From Gymnogyps californianus (lineage: Eukaryota; Chordata; Aves; Accipitriformes; Cathartidae), in the NCBI RefSeq assembly GCF_018139145.2, contig NC_059476.1:12393001-12457000 (forward strand): 64,000 bases of DNA. The letters are read 5' to 3'. The position numbers were made by a program, and so were the translations under genes. The notes under the pieces were generated by a model that saw nothing but the letters and a program-made list of their open reading frames with translations, did no database searches and was not told the origin of the DNA. Position 1 is the first letter of the stretch. The number at the start of each line of letters is the position of its first letter. This document shows, piece after piece, positions 38,738 through 51,769 of this stretch.

Positions 38738-41700
38738 ATTAGTTTGGTTTGATTATTTATTTTACGAGGATAGTCTTTGATCACGAATGCTTGTTTCCCA
38801 AGAGGCAATAACACTCTTCTGCCAAGCAGGACAGTGAATTATATTGTGTATTTGTGGTACATACACAGGATTACCCATTAGCTGGCTCGAACACATCTCA
38901 TTGTGTACGGTTGATCGAGCTGGTTCCCTGTCCTTCTGCTGGGATACTTTTTCTCAAGGCTTAAGCATGGCTGTAGTGAGTTATTTAAACATGTGCCTAA
39001 CTAAGGATATGCACAGCCCAAGGGAGGCTGGAATGGGACACATCCTTGAGTAGCTGCTGAACTGGGGTCCTGATTTGGATCACAGTATCAAAAATATGAA
39101 TTGGGTGACAGCAAATGGCACTGAACGAGACTGCAATTTATGCTACCACTCCGCAGAAAGCTGGGGGGACTTTAGTCTTTGGTATAGGCTTGGATGGTGC
39201 CGGATGGGAAAATGGCACACAAATGTTCAGCCGACATTGAAGCAGATGAGAACGGCGGTGTTGGAGTTGGCCCTCTGTCAAACCAAACTGCAGCTACGGA
39301 TCTGGCATCCTGCCTGGCTTTTGGGTAGGAAACCAGCTCCAGACCTCGCAGCTCTGCTCCGTTTTTCTACAATCGGGGGGCTTTTCAAAGCTGTTGAACG
39401 TATACATGAGAACCGGCTGTTTCACTTCCTTTTCCAACACCAGAGGTGTAAAGAGGCCAGCACGCAGCCAAGAAATGGGGCCGTGAGTCAGCTGGGAATT
39501 TCTGAGCACCTGACTGATACCCTTGCTCGGATCGAGCGCTCCAGCCGCTGGGGTCGGGACTGGCTGCTCCTGCTGGGGGCCAGCTCTCCGGTTCCTTTAC
39601 AGTGTCCTCTGTGCTATGCTCTGAAGTTCAGCTCAGTGATATGAGTGCTTTGGGAAGCTGGCATGGAGGGACCTGTTTTGTGATCCACCCTCTGTCACTT
39701 GCACCAGTGCTCCCCACGCTTTGAGAAAGCCGCTCCTGGTTTACAAAATGCGTAACTCAGACCTTGCCTCTCGACCTTGCGAGTGGGTGCATGGGACGGC
39801 GACGTGCTGGGACTGTGGGAGTGGTTCCTCCCCATCTCATGGACGAACAATACGGTCCCTTCACTTGTTATGTCGTTATCAATGACTCAAAATGAGATAG
39901 CAAGAATACTTTCCATGCTGTGTAACTAGCTTCCTAGCAGAGAGATCCAGCTGCAGATATGATACTCATGCTCTGGTGCTTTCAAGGATTATCAGTGTAA
40001 TTTCGGACGCTAATGGAAAGATAACACTGAGTGTTAAAAAAAACCCCAAAACAACAGCTGTAATAAAATGTGACTGTAGTTCTGTCACTGCTATGAACTT
40101 TGTGTATGAACATGGGCAGGTCTTCGGGAGAAAACATCAAATTTGCATCCCTACATATGAGAGTCCAAGTTTTCAGATGTCCTGACGGACGGTCTTTCAA
40201 ATCCCAGTGCAGCAGGTGTTGCCATAATTCATAACCTGTCTTCCACCTGGGTGTTCATTTTCCCAACCCTTAACTGAAGTGTCCTGAGCCACTGATTTCT
40301 CTAATTGGATCTAACACTTTGTGCTTCTGTTTCAAAGCCTGCTAGCAGGCAGGCAACACCAGCCAGCTTTACTTGCAGAGTCCTTCTGGTTTGTGGGGAA
40401 CTTTAATTTCTCTCAAACAAAGTCAAACTGGTGATTCAGGACTAATGAACTGCTGTGAATACTCTGCTTTATCAGAGGAAATAGTTGGAGGCTGAAGTCT
40501 TGGTCCCTAACAAGTCTTTGCGAGGATATTAACATGTCTTGCCAAGACCTAGTAATTCCCTCGCAGCCAATGCAACATTCCTTAGAGGCCATAAGGCAAG
40601 ACTGGAAAAGGGGATCATGTGGCTCGGTCCAAGCTGAATTAGCTACTCCAGAGAAACACTCCAAGCATATGACTTCTTTGCAGACACAGATCTAAGGTAA
40701 CAAAACCCACCAGATTTTGGTGAATCCATTCAAGACATCTATTGTCAAGATGTCTCATGTAACAAAGAGAGGAATAGATTTTCAAAAAGGAAATTAAAAA
40801 CTGCCCATACAATGCGATATACTTAGGAAAACAAGTAGCCTTGATGATTGGGGTTAAAAAAAGGAATTGGGGAAGAGGATATTGCACAGCTATGACTAGA
40901 TTTTGTTTGCCTGCTCTCCTGTGAGAAAAGTGTCAGGAGAAGAAAAACAGAAAAATGCTAAACATATCCTCTGCAATGTTACTGATTATGCAAAATACTG
41001 TCCTTCTGGGAGCTGCCTACAGTAGGTTAAACCTGACTTTCAGAAGATGAACAGCAGGTTTTCAATTATGGCATTTGAGACCTCCGGAGTGGCGATTATG
41101 AGAAGATAGAAGAAGTCAGACGGCCCATTTAAGACATGCTTTTTATTCAGCAACAGGACAAGCCCTCAGACTGGTACTCTTGCAAGCACTCAAGGTATGC
41201 ACAATAAAGGGCAGTACAAAGATCCCCAAACAGGCTCCAGGAGCTGTGGTGCACGGTTTGGGCTGGGGGGGGAGCAGTGCCTTGGATCCTGGGCTGTTAC
41301 CATCGCTGTGCCCCTGCTAAAATGCGTGTGGCTAATTAGTTGTGGGAGTAGCCTTCGTGCCTGCTAGTTGGGTTACCTCTGTGCCACACGCTTTTGCTGG
41401 GCTATTTCTCCAGCCTGAAGGGCAATGGGAATTTTACCAGCAGCTTCAGTGAAAACAGGCCAGCAGGCAGTGCTTTGCATCTCCTACTCTAAGGATCTTT
41501 ACTTGGTTCACCACTCATTGTTATGACAGTTGTCTCATTTATTCACTTTTTACATCAAAATCCATTCCTCTAAAGCTTATGTTCAGCCTTAAGCTTCAGC
41601 ATGTGCTAATAGTATTAATCATTCTGGAAATAGCTCTGTCTACTCTGCTATCAGTAGCTATCTTGATAACACACTGTCCTGGCTCCACGTTGCGTCCCTG

Positions 41701-42682
41701 CTCTCTGGGGGTGGCTCTGAAGCAACCAAATAGGTGCACAGCAGGGGAGAGGGGTAGGAGGCAGAAGAAAGCAGAAGGGGATGCCCTTGGGTTGTGCCTC
41801 CATGTTTTGGAGCGTGTACCAAGGTGCACTTAGCTGCCGTGCGATTCAGCCATGGTTTCTTCTGGGGGGGTCTGAGCTTCCCCTATGCATCCCATCTGTC
41901 CTGGAGGAGATATCACACAACATGCTCGGGATGGTAAAGATGGTCTAGAAACCTTCCAAGAAGGGTCCTACTGTCACAGGCGTCAAGGGCAGATGGGACC
42001 TGCAGATAGGAGAGCCAGGTCTTGGAAATGCTCTGGGATCCTGCAGATCAAGTAAGTGTCGATGTTGCTGCATGACCTGCCCATATGGTTTTGCCTTTTT
42101 ACTAGCCAGACTTCTGTGTATGCATCTCTTCAGAAAAAGGAAGGATATTCTGGAGGGCTTTGAAACCTTCTCCTGGATATATTAAGAAGTAACACCATGT
42201 GTGGAATCACCAGCAGAGAAATTCAACTAAGACTAAAAATAGAGTTTCCTTTTGCTTTCTTATTCAAAAAAATGCTAATGCCCAGTTCTAGGATTCTCAT
42301 GTTTCTTTATCTAATGGACAGTCTTCAAATAAAAGCATCCTCTGGGGCAATGTCATGTTCCCTTTGCAATTGCCTGAACCAGGTTTTCTCTTCTTTCTGA
42401 TCTTATAATATCTCACAGCTAGCTATGGCGACTGTGGAAAAATGCCAGTAACAGTAGTAAGGTTGCAAGTAACACATTGCTAGCTTCTTTGAATATAATT
42501 TAGCTGCTGAAAAACAAATGATGGTTACAAGCATATGACCAGTCACCTGCCTGCTTCCTGGCCCATGGCTTAAGAACTTCAAATTAGTACAAAAATATTT
42601 CACAGTTAATTAAAAGCTTTATTTTTATGAAGGTCAATAGAGGTGGCTCTGCCCATGATTGCACACAAAAAATTTCCAGTAC

Positions 42683-42735
42683 AATTGGCAAATCACTTCC
42701 CGTGTCTTAGTTTCCCATTTTTAAATAGTACAAAG
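42683..42735 (+). repeat. MIR-like SINE fragment (degraded)
   Basis: The order GGCAAATCACTTCC, then TCTTAGTTTCCCATTT, then TTAAATAG follows the MIR/CORE-SINE pattern of gcaagtcactt, tcagtttcccatctgtaaaatg. It is short and diverged, so the call is tentative. Confidence 0.5.
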
Positions 42736-43815
42736 TTCACGCAGACCTGGCTTTTCCACAATCCACAGCAGGTGCCAGGAGAACAAACTCCCCCATGGGG
42801 CATTTGGTGGTCTCAGGTATACTACTGTACACTGCTGCTGTACTGCAAGATGCACATGATGAAATAGTCCTTGAACAGGAAAATGTGAGGTCATTTTTAG
42901 CTATCAATAGTCCATGAAAATGTAAAATGCATGGGATGTAAGTAGGAGTGGATCAGAATACTGCTATGGTAATTGTTTAAGAAATATTATGCTTTTACTC
43001 ACAAATCAATAGACAAGTCAACAAGTTCATCTGAGATCGTTGTGTATTTATTTAAGGCACTTCAGTAGTACTTGCGTTTTAGTACCCTAGTATCCCATAG
43101 CACATGTCAAAATATTGTATTGGTAGTTGAAAGTAACTTAATTACTTGACTTCTTCGGCATTGATCATCTGTTTTGACTCTGCGGTCCTTGGGGTAGTAC
43201 TCTTCCTTCAACTCAGAACATACTGTCAACATTAACAGTGAATCATAGTCAGGAGAGAATAATCAACTTGCAGCCTCATCTCTTTTCCAGCTAACATTTT
43301 GCCATGAAGCATGTTTAAAAAGGCTGGAAATGAACATAAAATTGAAAGTTAACTGAGCTACTTCATGGCTTTTACTACAGCAGCAACAATACCCGCATCA
43401 CTGAACAAATTTACTGAGAAAACGATTTTTGCTGTCAACACCATTGGGAAAAAGCCAGAGTTCCTATTCAAGTTACAGCAGTACTGCCCAAGTTAAACAA
43501 ATGTAAAAAATGAGAATTTTGTGATTTTTTTTTACTCCCTCCAAAAATGTGGCACATTTCTTGCATTACAGGCTAAGACATCCTATTCAGCCACATTGCT
43601 TTTTAATCGAACGTTTTCCTTTACCTGTTGCTTGACATTAACCCACTGCTCCTCCTCTGGATCTTCTCCTCCATCTCGGTGCTCCCCTTTCCCTTCTTCT
43701 GCTGCTGCGCTGTTTAAGTTAACATTACTTTCAAAAGTTCCCTTTTAATCAGACCGAGCCTGCTGGCACGAGCTGTCAGCAGTATTCATTTCTCTAGGCT
43801 CTTGCCTTATGTTGC

Positions 43816-43927
43816 ATTGCCTTGGCAACAAGATTTAGCAGCAAGGCAACAGCCTTGAACTTGTCAGAGTCTGTTGCAACGCGCCGAGCATGTATTACTC
43901 TCTGGCACCTTGGGTTGCTATAACAAC
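43816..43927. promoter_or_regulatory. cluster of RFX/X-box-like motifs
   Basis: Within 112 bases there are a near-consensus X-box, ATTGCCTTGGCAAC (43816-43829), a half-site AAGGCAAC (43843-43850), GTTGCAAC (43873-43880) and the dyad GTTGCTATAACAAC (43914-43927). RFX factors bind GTTGCC-AT-GGCAAC-type dyads. The cluster directly precedes a GC-rich patch. No gene start is recognised nearby, so the target is unknown. Confidence 0.4.
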
Positions 43928-44074
43928 TACTAACAATAAAACTCATCTCCCGGCTTTAAATACAGGAACTTTTACAGTCTGTTTCCTGGCAGGGCTGCAG
44001 CAGTATTATGTGAATTCTGGCTGTGCTTGTTTTGCCTTCTTCTTCCTTTTTGCACATGATAGCAGCCTCCAGGA

Positions 44075-44240
44075 GCGAGGCGCCGAGGCGCGGGAAGGAG
44101 CTCGGCAATGGGCAGCGCAGCCCGTGGCAGCGAGCGTGGGCGCTGCCGGTGCCGAGAGTGGGGCTGGGCGAACAAAAGGCCGAGTGACCGCAGGGACAAT
44201 GCGGGGCACTGAGCCCCAGCAGCAAACCCCAAACGCTCCA
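44075..44240. promoter_or_regulatory. small orphan GC/CpG-rich patch
   Basis: GC and CpG density rise abruptly (GAGGCGCCGAGGCGCGGG and following) in the middle of the gene-free interval, about 150 bases after the X-box-like cluster. It could be a minor promoter of a non-coding RNA. Open frames of 188 and 196 codons on opposite strands overlap here and are most likely chance products of the base composition. Confidence 0.3.
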
Positions 44241-47200
44241 GACTGCAGGCTGCACCCGGTGATGCTCAGCGCCTGCCCGCACCAGGCCTTCAGCTGCGGC
44301 ATTTTCATTTTCCCCTGCTCCAGCAAAATACACCCTGCATGGCTGGTAATGGCATCCCAGGGAGGAGACTGCAGCCATCAGAGAGGCACTTTCGGTCTCT
44401 ATCAGCACAAGCGTTTTCTCCCACTCTTGCAAATACTCAGCTGGCATTACTGCTGAGAATAAAGGAGCAGTGCTAGTGTGGAGAGACGTGCAAGGGACCA
44501 ATGATTGTCCTTGTGTCATCCAGCCCTGCTCAGCACAGGTTGTCACGACACAAATGTCACAAATTAGGTCTGAATCACTGGTGTTAGGTATTAAAAAAAA
44601 AACCTCTTAGCAGAGACAAGGCTTTCAGTGCCAGAGGAGCTCTGTATGAGGAACATTTTCAGTCAATGGAAATGCAAGGTGAGGATGTAAATTGCGCCAG
44701 TGCAGCATCAGGAACCGTGGAAATTTCCCAGCAGCTCACCCGCTGCCCTGTCACACCTCCTTCCTGTGGCTTCATTCATGAGGACAGTGCAAAGCATTCA
44801 TCCTTTTCCTGTATGTCACAGCCATGAGTATCTCGTGCAGAGTTAACATCATTCTCACTTTTCCATAGGATGGGTCATATTTCTTCAAAGGGACAGAATT
44901 CATAACCTGTGACTCGAACAATGGGAAGGCTTGTTTAAGAATAACTCAGGATACAGCACATTTCAAGCGTGGTGAGGGATGCAAACAGGAACAGGAAAGA
45001 AGCAGCAGATCTTTCCTCCTTTATGAGTGAAGCTCAGCTCCTGCAGCCAGGAAGCACTGGCGGTGATACGGCGCTTGGCGAGATGCGGGAGGAGGCAGAG
45101 CTCTGTCTGAGCGAAGGTCTGTTTGTTTAGACAGATTTTAAAATGTAAAAATGGTGCTTTTCATTTTCCACAATTGCTGCCAGCCGAAGGACAGTGGCTG
45201 CAGGTGGCAAGAGCGGCTGGAGGTCTGGTCTTACGCTGCTTTCCAGTGACTGCCACCCTGCAGGGCCAGAGGCTGCGATCCCTCAGGGACCCCAAGCACA
45301 GAGCACTGCCTGGACCCACAGGTCTTTTAGAAATGACCCCAAACAGGACCCACGTGGGCAATGATTTCCTGCTGATGATAACAGAACTAGTGTACGGCAG
45401 AAAAGTTGCAGGCAAGGAGCATCCCTGGATATGCACTGTCTTTATACAGGGACCCTTTTCATTGCTTCATTTGCTTTTTCAGGCTCATGCTTGAAAGAAG
45501 CTCATACTTTCAGGCTCATACTCTGCGCAGAGTTTTGAGTAAACATTCCCCGTACTGAGTTGCTAAGAGCCAAGCAGTCGACCTCACAGGGACGCTCCAG
45601 CCCCCAAACTTCTCTGGAGCTCCTCGTATTTCATGTTTCATTTGGAAAAAAAAATCAACCCAGTTTTTCTGACTCCTAATCTAGAGTTTTGGTTTCACAG
45701 ATAAAAACAACTAATCAAACATAACGAGCCTTTGTTTTAAGGAAAACAGCTCGTTTGAAAAGCCCAGGGCTCAGTTCTGCAGTCAGATCTCAGGATGGCA
45801 GTGTCCAAAGACCTGAAATATCATAGATGGGGTCTCAGATGGTCCCAAACCTCTCATGGATATGGGCTATGGATCACCATCCCTTGGGCATGGGAGTTAA
45901 AAAATGTGGCCAGGCACCGAACTAAAGCACCCAAACAGCCTCAGAGTTCAGTGTAATGTGCAGGGCATATGCCAGCGCCCAGGTTTGTGCCTGAATGCTG
46001 ATCGCGGCCTGGGAATGCCGCACGGCAACTGCAGGGTTTGCTCCCGTAAGGCCAGTTACAGGACCTGGGCTACATTTTTAAGGTTTACAGTTTCTACGTG
46101 GGACACATGTAGAATGTTTAATCCCAACTTTTCGACTTTGTCCCGTTATCTGAGACAGACAGTAACCCAATACTTTGTGTCTGGACTCCTGCACCCACTG
46201 GAATAAACATCTGTTTCTTGTACGGTGATTCATTTAATATATTGCACAGCACGGGACACCAAATTATTTCAACACGTTCAGGCCCAAGGGATTTTTCAGC
46301 AGGTGAGCGGGCCTCGCTCACAAAGGCAGTGACTTTGGGTGGGAGTTGGGGCTTGTAAAATGTGGCCCTTATATATATATTTACAAATAAATTTCTACTA
46401 TACTGCAAATGTTAATTAGAAACAAAATCCATGTCTGGTCCCTCACTGGCAATCCCAGATGCCAGAGACTCGGGTTAGCATTGCCCGGAGGAGACATGAC
46501 ACTAACCCAAGCCCTGGCAGGAGCTCGCAGGAGGGCTCCTGCTTGCCCCCCAAGCAGACAGGGAGAAGAGCGGGACCTAGCAGAATTACAGAAGGTGAAG
46601 ACACCTGGCTCCATTAGTTTTATTGCCGGAGCGGATAAGGAAACCTTGTGTAATGAAAATGCTTCCCAGGTGTCAGGCCAAAACACAGGCGGGTCCCTGC
46701 ACCCTGTTAATGTTTGTGCTAGTGAAGACTTTGAGGAAGAATGGCATCATATGACCTGAAGAAAAGTCTCTGTTGTGCAATAAGCATGATTTTCATATTT
46801 AAATATGGAATATATCCATAATTATATCCAATTCATCAGGATATACTTCCTTAGCAGCATGGAATTTTATGCAAGCTGAACAAATGATCTCCTAAAGCAC
46901 TTAATAGAGCACCAGTGACCACCGTGGTCTCTTTTGCATGCATTAGATCTAGCTTTTCCCATCTTTTTTCCTGCTAGAACAGACAAGGGAAAACTAAGAA
47001 GTCCTGGAAATGGCCACGAGGCTCACATTTCACTTGCAAACAGGCGAGTGCAGGTGAGCAGGGATGTGTGCGCACTGTTTGGTGTTGAAACAGAGCCAGG
47101 CAGAGAACTCAGCAAACATTTCATTTTCATCCTTGTTGTTAAAGGTTTACAAGCGAAGTCCTAACATCTGGTATTTAACTGAAAAGAGCAGACATGGAAG

Positions 47201-48690
47201 TACTCAGATATCTACCTGGCCTGCTGCTGCCTCCCTTTCCTTTCCAAATGCAGCTGCTGGGAACCACCCAACCATGATCAACTTCCAGTGCTGGCTGGAT
47301 AAATTGTCCTCCCAAGAAAAACTAAGATAAGATCTCTAGATAGGCTTGTTTCTTCTCTCCCTGCTATCTTTTCCCCCAAACACACCATTTGTTGTTGCAG
47401 TTTCTAGTTTCACTGTTTCCAAACATACAAAATTTATTTTAAACGTGATCCAAAAGGACTCGTGCCACGTGTTTGAAACCTCCATTTAACTCAGAGCTGA
47501 GAGCTTAAAATACAAGCAATTTTCTGCTGAACCGTTCTCAGGCCCTTCCTTGCCTTGGCACATTACAGCGCTGCTGTTATATACTACCAAAACACTGGCA
47601 TTAATTGTTTTTAGGTAATTTTCTAGGGTGGAAATAGGAAGAAAACTGGACTTAAAATACTTGTGCTCTCCTGCATGGACACAGGTGTGCTTCCGTGCTG
47701 GGAGACTGTGACCTTGCCGAGCCAGTGCAGAGGCATGAATGTGACCAAACTCACTGTGGGGCTTTTGTGAGTAAAGCAACTTGCACGTGATGGTTTGCAG
47801 GACAGCCCCTGCGAAACACAAATACAAGAGGGTCGGTTATTGTCCGGGCAATCCCAGCGCTGTCACGTGGATGGGAGGGGCTGTTCGGCTATGTGTGCAA
47901 CCTCGTAAAAGTGTGATTTGTCCCTGTGTCGGTGGGGGGGGAAGCAATCCCTCTCCCCACCTCCAACCCCCTGCGGGTCTCCTCAGATGTTTCCTGGCTT
48001 GGAAGCGGTGCTGAGGCTGCGGCACTGTGGGACCATGGCAATGGGAGAGCCCAATGGTGCTGGTGGTCCTGGCCCCCACGGCAGAAAAGTGGGGCTGAGA
48101 GCATCCTTTCGCCTGTTCGGTGTCCAGGAGATGTCCCAAGCCACTGGCAGGATGCCGCGGTCCAAAAGCCAGGCTCAGCGTGAGCTGAGCTGTAGCATCT
48201 CCTGTCCTCGGTGACAGCTGTGCAGATGCTCAGCCCCCTGCTACAAATCCCCGTTTCCTATTGCTGTCTCCCACAGCATGCTGCACCACAACTGGTGCTT
48301 TGGAGGGAGAAGAGATGTGTCCCGGTCACAGACTGGTCACTGGGTTGGCCTCTGACACCACAGTCTCACCAAGGTGCCAAACAGCTCCCGCCATGAAAAG
48401 ACTGTGGGCTTGCTCGAGGTGGGCAGGAGTCATCTCGGGAGATTAGATTGCAAAACAGGAGTCTAAATTTCAGAGGTGCCCCACAGGAGAAGGTGAATGA
48501 AATGAAAGTTACAACCATAATAAAGGTATCATGGGTATAGGAAGGTTGATAAGATAAAGGGAGTTCTTTTATGGCTTATTCCCTGGCCTTGATCACTTGA
48601 TACAGATCAAGATTACAATGGAGTTAATGGCTCTGTCACTTGGCGAGGTTGGTCTCAGGCAATTTTGGTTGCTACTTGTCAGGTCTGTCT
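44240..48690. other. intergenic sequence
   Basis: No recognisable gene or large repeat. Small items include a triple GCTCAT-C/A-CT repeat (45483-45522), a short TA run near 46371-46380 and a CATATTTAAATATG palindrome near 46794. Otherwise it is unique-looking sequence. Confidence 0.6.
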
Positions 48691-48699
48691 CCCTCGCCC

Positions 48700-48990
48700 C
48701 TCTCTTTTGTAATCTGATGCAAATACAGCGTTATAAGAACATAAAAGATAGCCCAATTAGGACAATTTAATTAAAAGCAAGGTAGATTGAAGTGCTTTCA
48801 TAAAACACCTTTGCAACAGAACTTGCCCCATTTTAGTCAAGATCAAACAGCCGCTTAGAAAGGACAGTTTCATCTCTTTAAACATTTCAGATTATATATC
48901 ATAGACAGCACTGCCTGATAAATTAATTATTAAAGTATTTTACATTATCTACATCGGCAAGTTCATTAGGGCCACTTCAAAGCTTCCCAG
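48700..48990. promoter_or_regulatory. candidate conserved non-coding element with octamer and homeodomain motifs
   Basis: An exact POU octamer, ATGCAAAT, sits at 48717-48724. It is followed by CAATTAGGACAATTTAATTAAAAG and, near 48920, by GATAAATTAATTATTAAAG. The density of ATTA-type cores without simple repeats is the usual look of a developmental enhancer. There is no coding frame. Function is inferred. Confidence 0.35.
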
Positions 48991-49339
48991 AGACCCAAAA
49001 TGCCCAGGAAACAAGCATCAAACATTTTGGCTTAACCGGAAAGCTCATTCCGCTTTCTCTTATTTAACTTACTAGTCATGTATTATTCAAACAAAATAAA
49101 TAGTGCTGCCTCCCGTGCTCATCCGGGCAAAGCCTTTAGCAGCAATCCACTGGCTCGTTCAGCCTGGACAGCCACCAGCCTCCACTTGGGCCACGTCTTA
49201 GCACCAGTCCCCCATGCACCCCAGAACCCCCAAGGCTCATCCGTGGGCTTAACACTGGTCCTGCTGGGTCAGGCCACTGGTGGTACTGGCATGCTCGTAG
49301 TGTTTAGACCTAGGTCTCTGCAGACAGGCAGGACACCAG

Positions 49340-49440
49340 CCCGCATGGCACAGTCACACCTCCACCTGTAAAATGGCTGTTTACTGCAGAGGACTTGTCA
49401 CAAGCATAATCAGGAGATGTCTGCAAAATGCTTTCTGGCC
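49340..49440 (+). repeat. MIR-like CORE-SINE fragment (degraded)
   Basis: CCACCTGTAAAATGG is followed by a TTGTCACAAGCATAATC block and GTCTGCAAAATGCTTTCTGG. This follows the order of the MIR/CORE-SINE 3' half: ctgtaaaatgg, gttgtgaggattaat, tgtttgtaaagcgctttgag. It is diverged but the order is preserved. Confidence 0.5.
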
Positions 49441-49449
49441 TGAATACAT

Positions 49450-51420
49450 CTTTTCTTACAAGACCATTCCTCTTCTGGAATGAGGTCCCTACGCAGGATA
49501 CCCATCAGTTTGTCATTGTTAATTCTACCAGGAAGGGAAGGAAATTAGTCTAAATTTTAGTGCTTAATGAGTCAGAACCAGTTAGAAGTCACCTCTGGGT
49601 ACAGAAGCCTTCATAACATGGCTCTGCAATACCAGGCACTCAATAGCAACTAAGAAGCTCTTGCGGACATCAATATTTTCCCTTCTATTTTCTGCTTCCT
49701 TTAGCACATTTTTAGGAGATGGGAATAGAGACTTTTTTTTTTACCTTTATTAAATCAAGATCTTGATCAGGAAGACAGAATGGGGACACATTTTGGTCAC
49801 CAAACAACGCAGTAAGGTGTTTTCAGTGGTGGCTTAATTTATTTCCTTTTAAATTACAGAGAGACATCAATATCACATTGATAGTCTGTCTGCAGTGGCG
49901 CTTGTTATTTCTGCCCTGAGCTGGAGCCAAAGTAGAGAAAGTTAATCAAATTCAATCCTCCTGTTTTGCTCCCCTCTCACTCTGGGGTTGTAGGGTAGCT
50001 AGCGGAGGCAGGACAGATCCGCTCTCATGCTGTAGCTGCTCTCCTTGGACTGGCTGCGGACAGGCAGGATGGCATTTCCAGACCTGGAGGAATTAATGAG
50101 GCAAGTTCGATGGAGATGCTGAGCTTTCCCCTGCCCTGTCCTTCCCCTGGTACACGGGGCTCTGTGAACAGCCTGGTTATTTCATGCTGTGGACACTCCC
50201 CAAGTCACACTCCCACATAGGAGATGTATTTTCTTTCCTCCCTGTATTTGATTGCCGCTGCTCCCACGGTCCGTTAGCTAACCAAAACTGATTTAATAAT
50301 GATTCACTGGCAAAAAATAATCAAACAAACAATTTCACTGGCATAGGCGTTAAGATTCCCTTGTGTTTAGCCACTGTCCTAAATTCAGCCAAACCAAAAG
50401 CTCTGCAGAGCAGGAAGGGAAGAGGCCAGACACCCTTAGCTCTGCCCCTGGGAAGCGAGCGTGCAGCATGTGGACCATGCCAAGGCAGGGTCGGAGTCTC
50501 CTGTTCCCTTGGGTACAACACGCACAAGCGGGAAGCACAGGGGAGGAAAAGGCATCCCCTTGGTGCAGCACTCCCTGCTGAGCTGGAAAGGCACGTGACG
50601 AACATTTGAAATGTTTTGGACTGATCCATCCCCCTTCCCTGGGCCGGCGCAGAGCTCCGGCAGGTGCAGCTCTCCGCAACCCTCTATTAAGAGCTGCAGC
50701 CAAATGCAAAATCTAACCCCAAATTATTATTATGAGTCAGAGGAGGCTGAAAGGACCATTTCACAACCCTGATTGGATTCAGCTGCAGAGTTCGCCATCG
50801 GCAAATGATCTCCGTGATCGTCGTGCCAATGTTGCAGTGCTTTTAAAATGTCCTGACATGTGCTTTAGCATGAGCATCACTGGATTCTGGCTGGTTTCCA
50901 AGAAATGAATCTTCTCAGCAAATATTCTGCAGGGTGAGCATAATGTGGTCTGTAACACAAATGCAAAACACGGCTGTAGTTTACCCTGAGGGGGACACTG
51001 ATGTGATGATCTAAATGGGCCTTTCCGGCCCAGACTGCTGGGATTGTATCAGTCCCTTGTGGGCAAGGCTGGAATATGGGGTGAGAATAATCGGGAAACA
51101 GCAATTAGCTTCACCCAAGGAGATTAACGAGGAAAGAAAACTCTTCCTGCTCTAACAGTCGTGGTCACCAGCCTCCCCCTGCCCTCTCTCCCATTCCTCC
51201 TCAGGGACAGCCTGCAGCCCCGTCCCCATCCCCGTCCAACGACCCTTCCCAATGCCGGGATGCTGGTTGCAGGACAGACTTTTTATTCTCTTCTGTCAGA
51301 TTACAAGTTTTGCTGTGCTGTGTTATGCCCTAGATTTTATTTCAGAGATGTATGAGACAGAGCTCCGCAACATGGAGAGAGCCGCAGAGGGCAGCAGTTG
51401 CTGGCCAGGGCTGGCTGCAG
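49450..51420. other. intergenic sequence
   Basis: No recognised gene. The sequence is unique-looking, with T10 at about 49733-49742 and a GC-balanced block at 50400-50700. Open frames there overlap on both strands and are unrecognised. Confidence 0.55.
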
Positions 51421-51429
51421 GATTCAGGT

Positions 51430-51760
51430 CAGCAGGGGAGCTGGAATTGCTCAGCCTGGAGAACGGTCAGAGAGAAGAGGGAGCCAGACCCTTTCCAGAT
51501 GTGCACAGCGAAAGGGCAAGGGGCAAGCTGCAATGAGGAAATTCTGCTTGGATATCAGGAATAAACCTTTTCTCTCCAGAGTGGTCAGCACTAGCATGGG
51601 CTGCCCAGGGAGGCTGTGCTTCTTTCTTGGAGATACTCAAAATGCAGCAGGACAGTCCCTAAGCAACCTGTTCTAGCTTTGAAGCTGGCCTTGCTTGTAG
51701 CAGGGGGTTGGACTAGACACCTCCAAAAGTCTCTTCCCCCCTGAATTATTCTACATTTCT
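51430..51760 (+). mobile_element. CR1 LINE 3' fragment
   Basis: The segment follows the CR1 3' end in order: GAGCTGGAATTGCTCAGCCT, then GGCAAGGGGCAAGCTGCAAT, GGGCTGCCCAGGGAGGCTGT, CCTTGGAGATACTCAAAA-like sequence, CAACCTGTTCTAGCT, GGGGGTTGGACTAGA and finally a degraded ATTATTCTACATTTCT that corresponds to the CR1 terminal 8-base repeat. Only untranslated 3' sequence and perhaps the last part of the body remain. There is an internal deletion after the GCTCAGCCTGGAGAA part, and no reverse-transcriptase frame. CR1 fragments like this are the commonest interspersed repeats of birds. Short open frames across it are by-products. Confidence 0.9.
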
Positions 51761-51769
51761 CTCATCCTG

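Larger units (their letters stand above)
37380..43790. other. intergenic sequence
   Basis: No recognisable gene. It contains a TA/CA microsatellite (38711-38737), a 189-codon open frame at 39075-39644 with no family match, and a MIR-like fragment near 42.7 kb. GC content varies gently, with no CpG island. Confidence 0.6.

Noticed and set aside
43890..44546. Overlapping 188-codon (+) and 196-codon (-) open frames
   Set aside because: Both cover the same GC-rich patch on opposite strands and neither resembles a known protein. Paired long frames are typical of high-GC sequence.
51252..51676. Short open frames near 51.3-51.7 kb
   Set aside because: They fall largely within or beside the CR1 3' fragment, which is non-coding.
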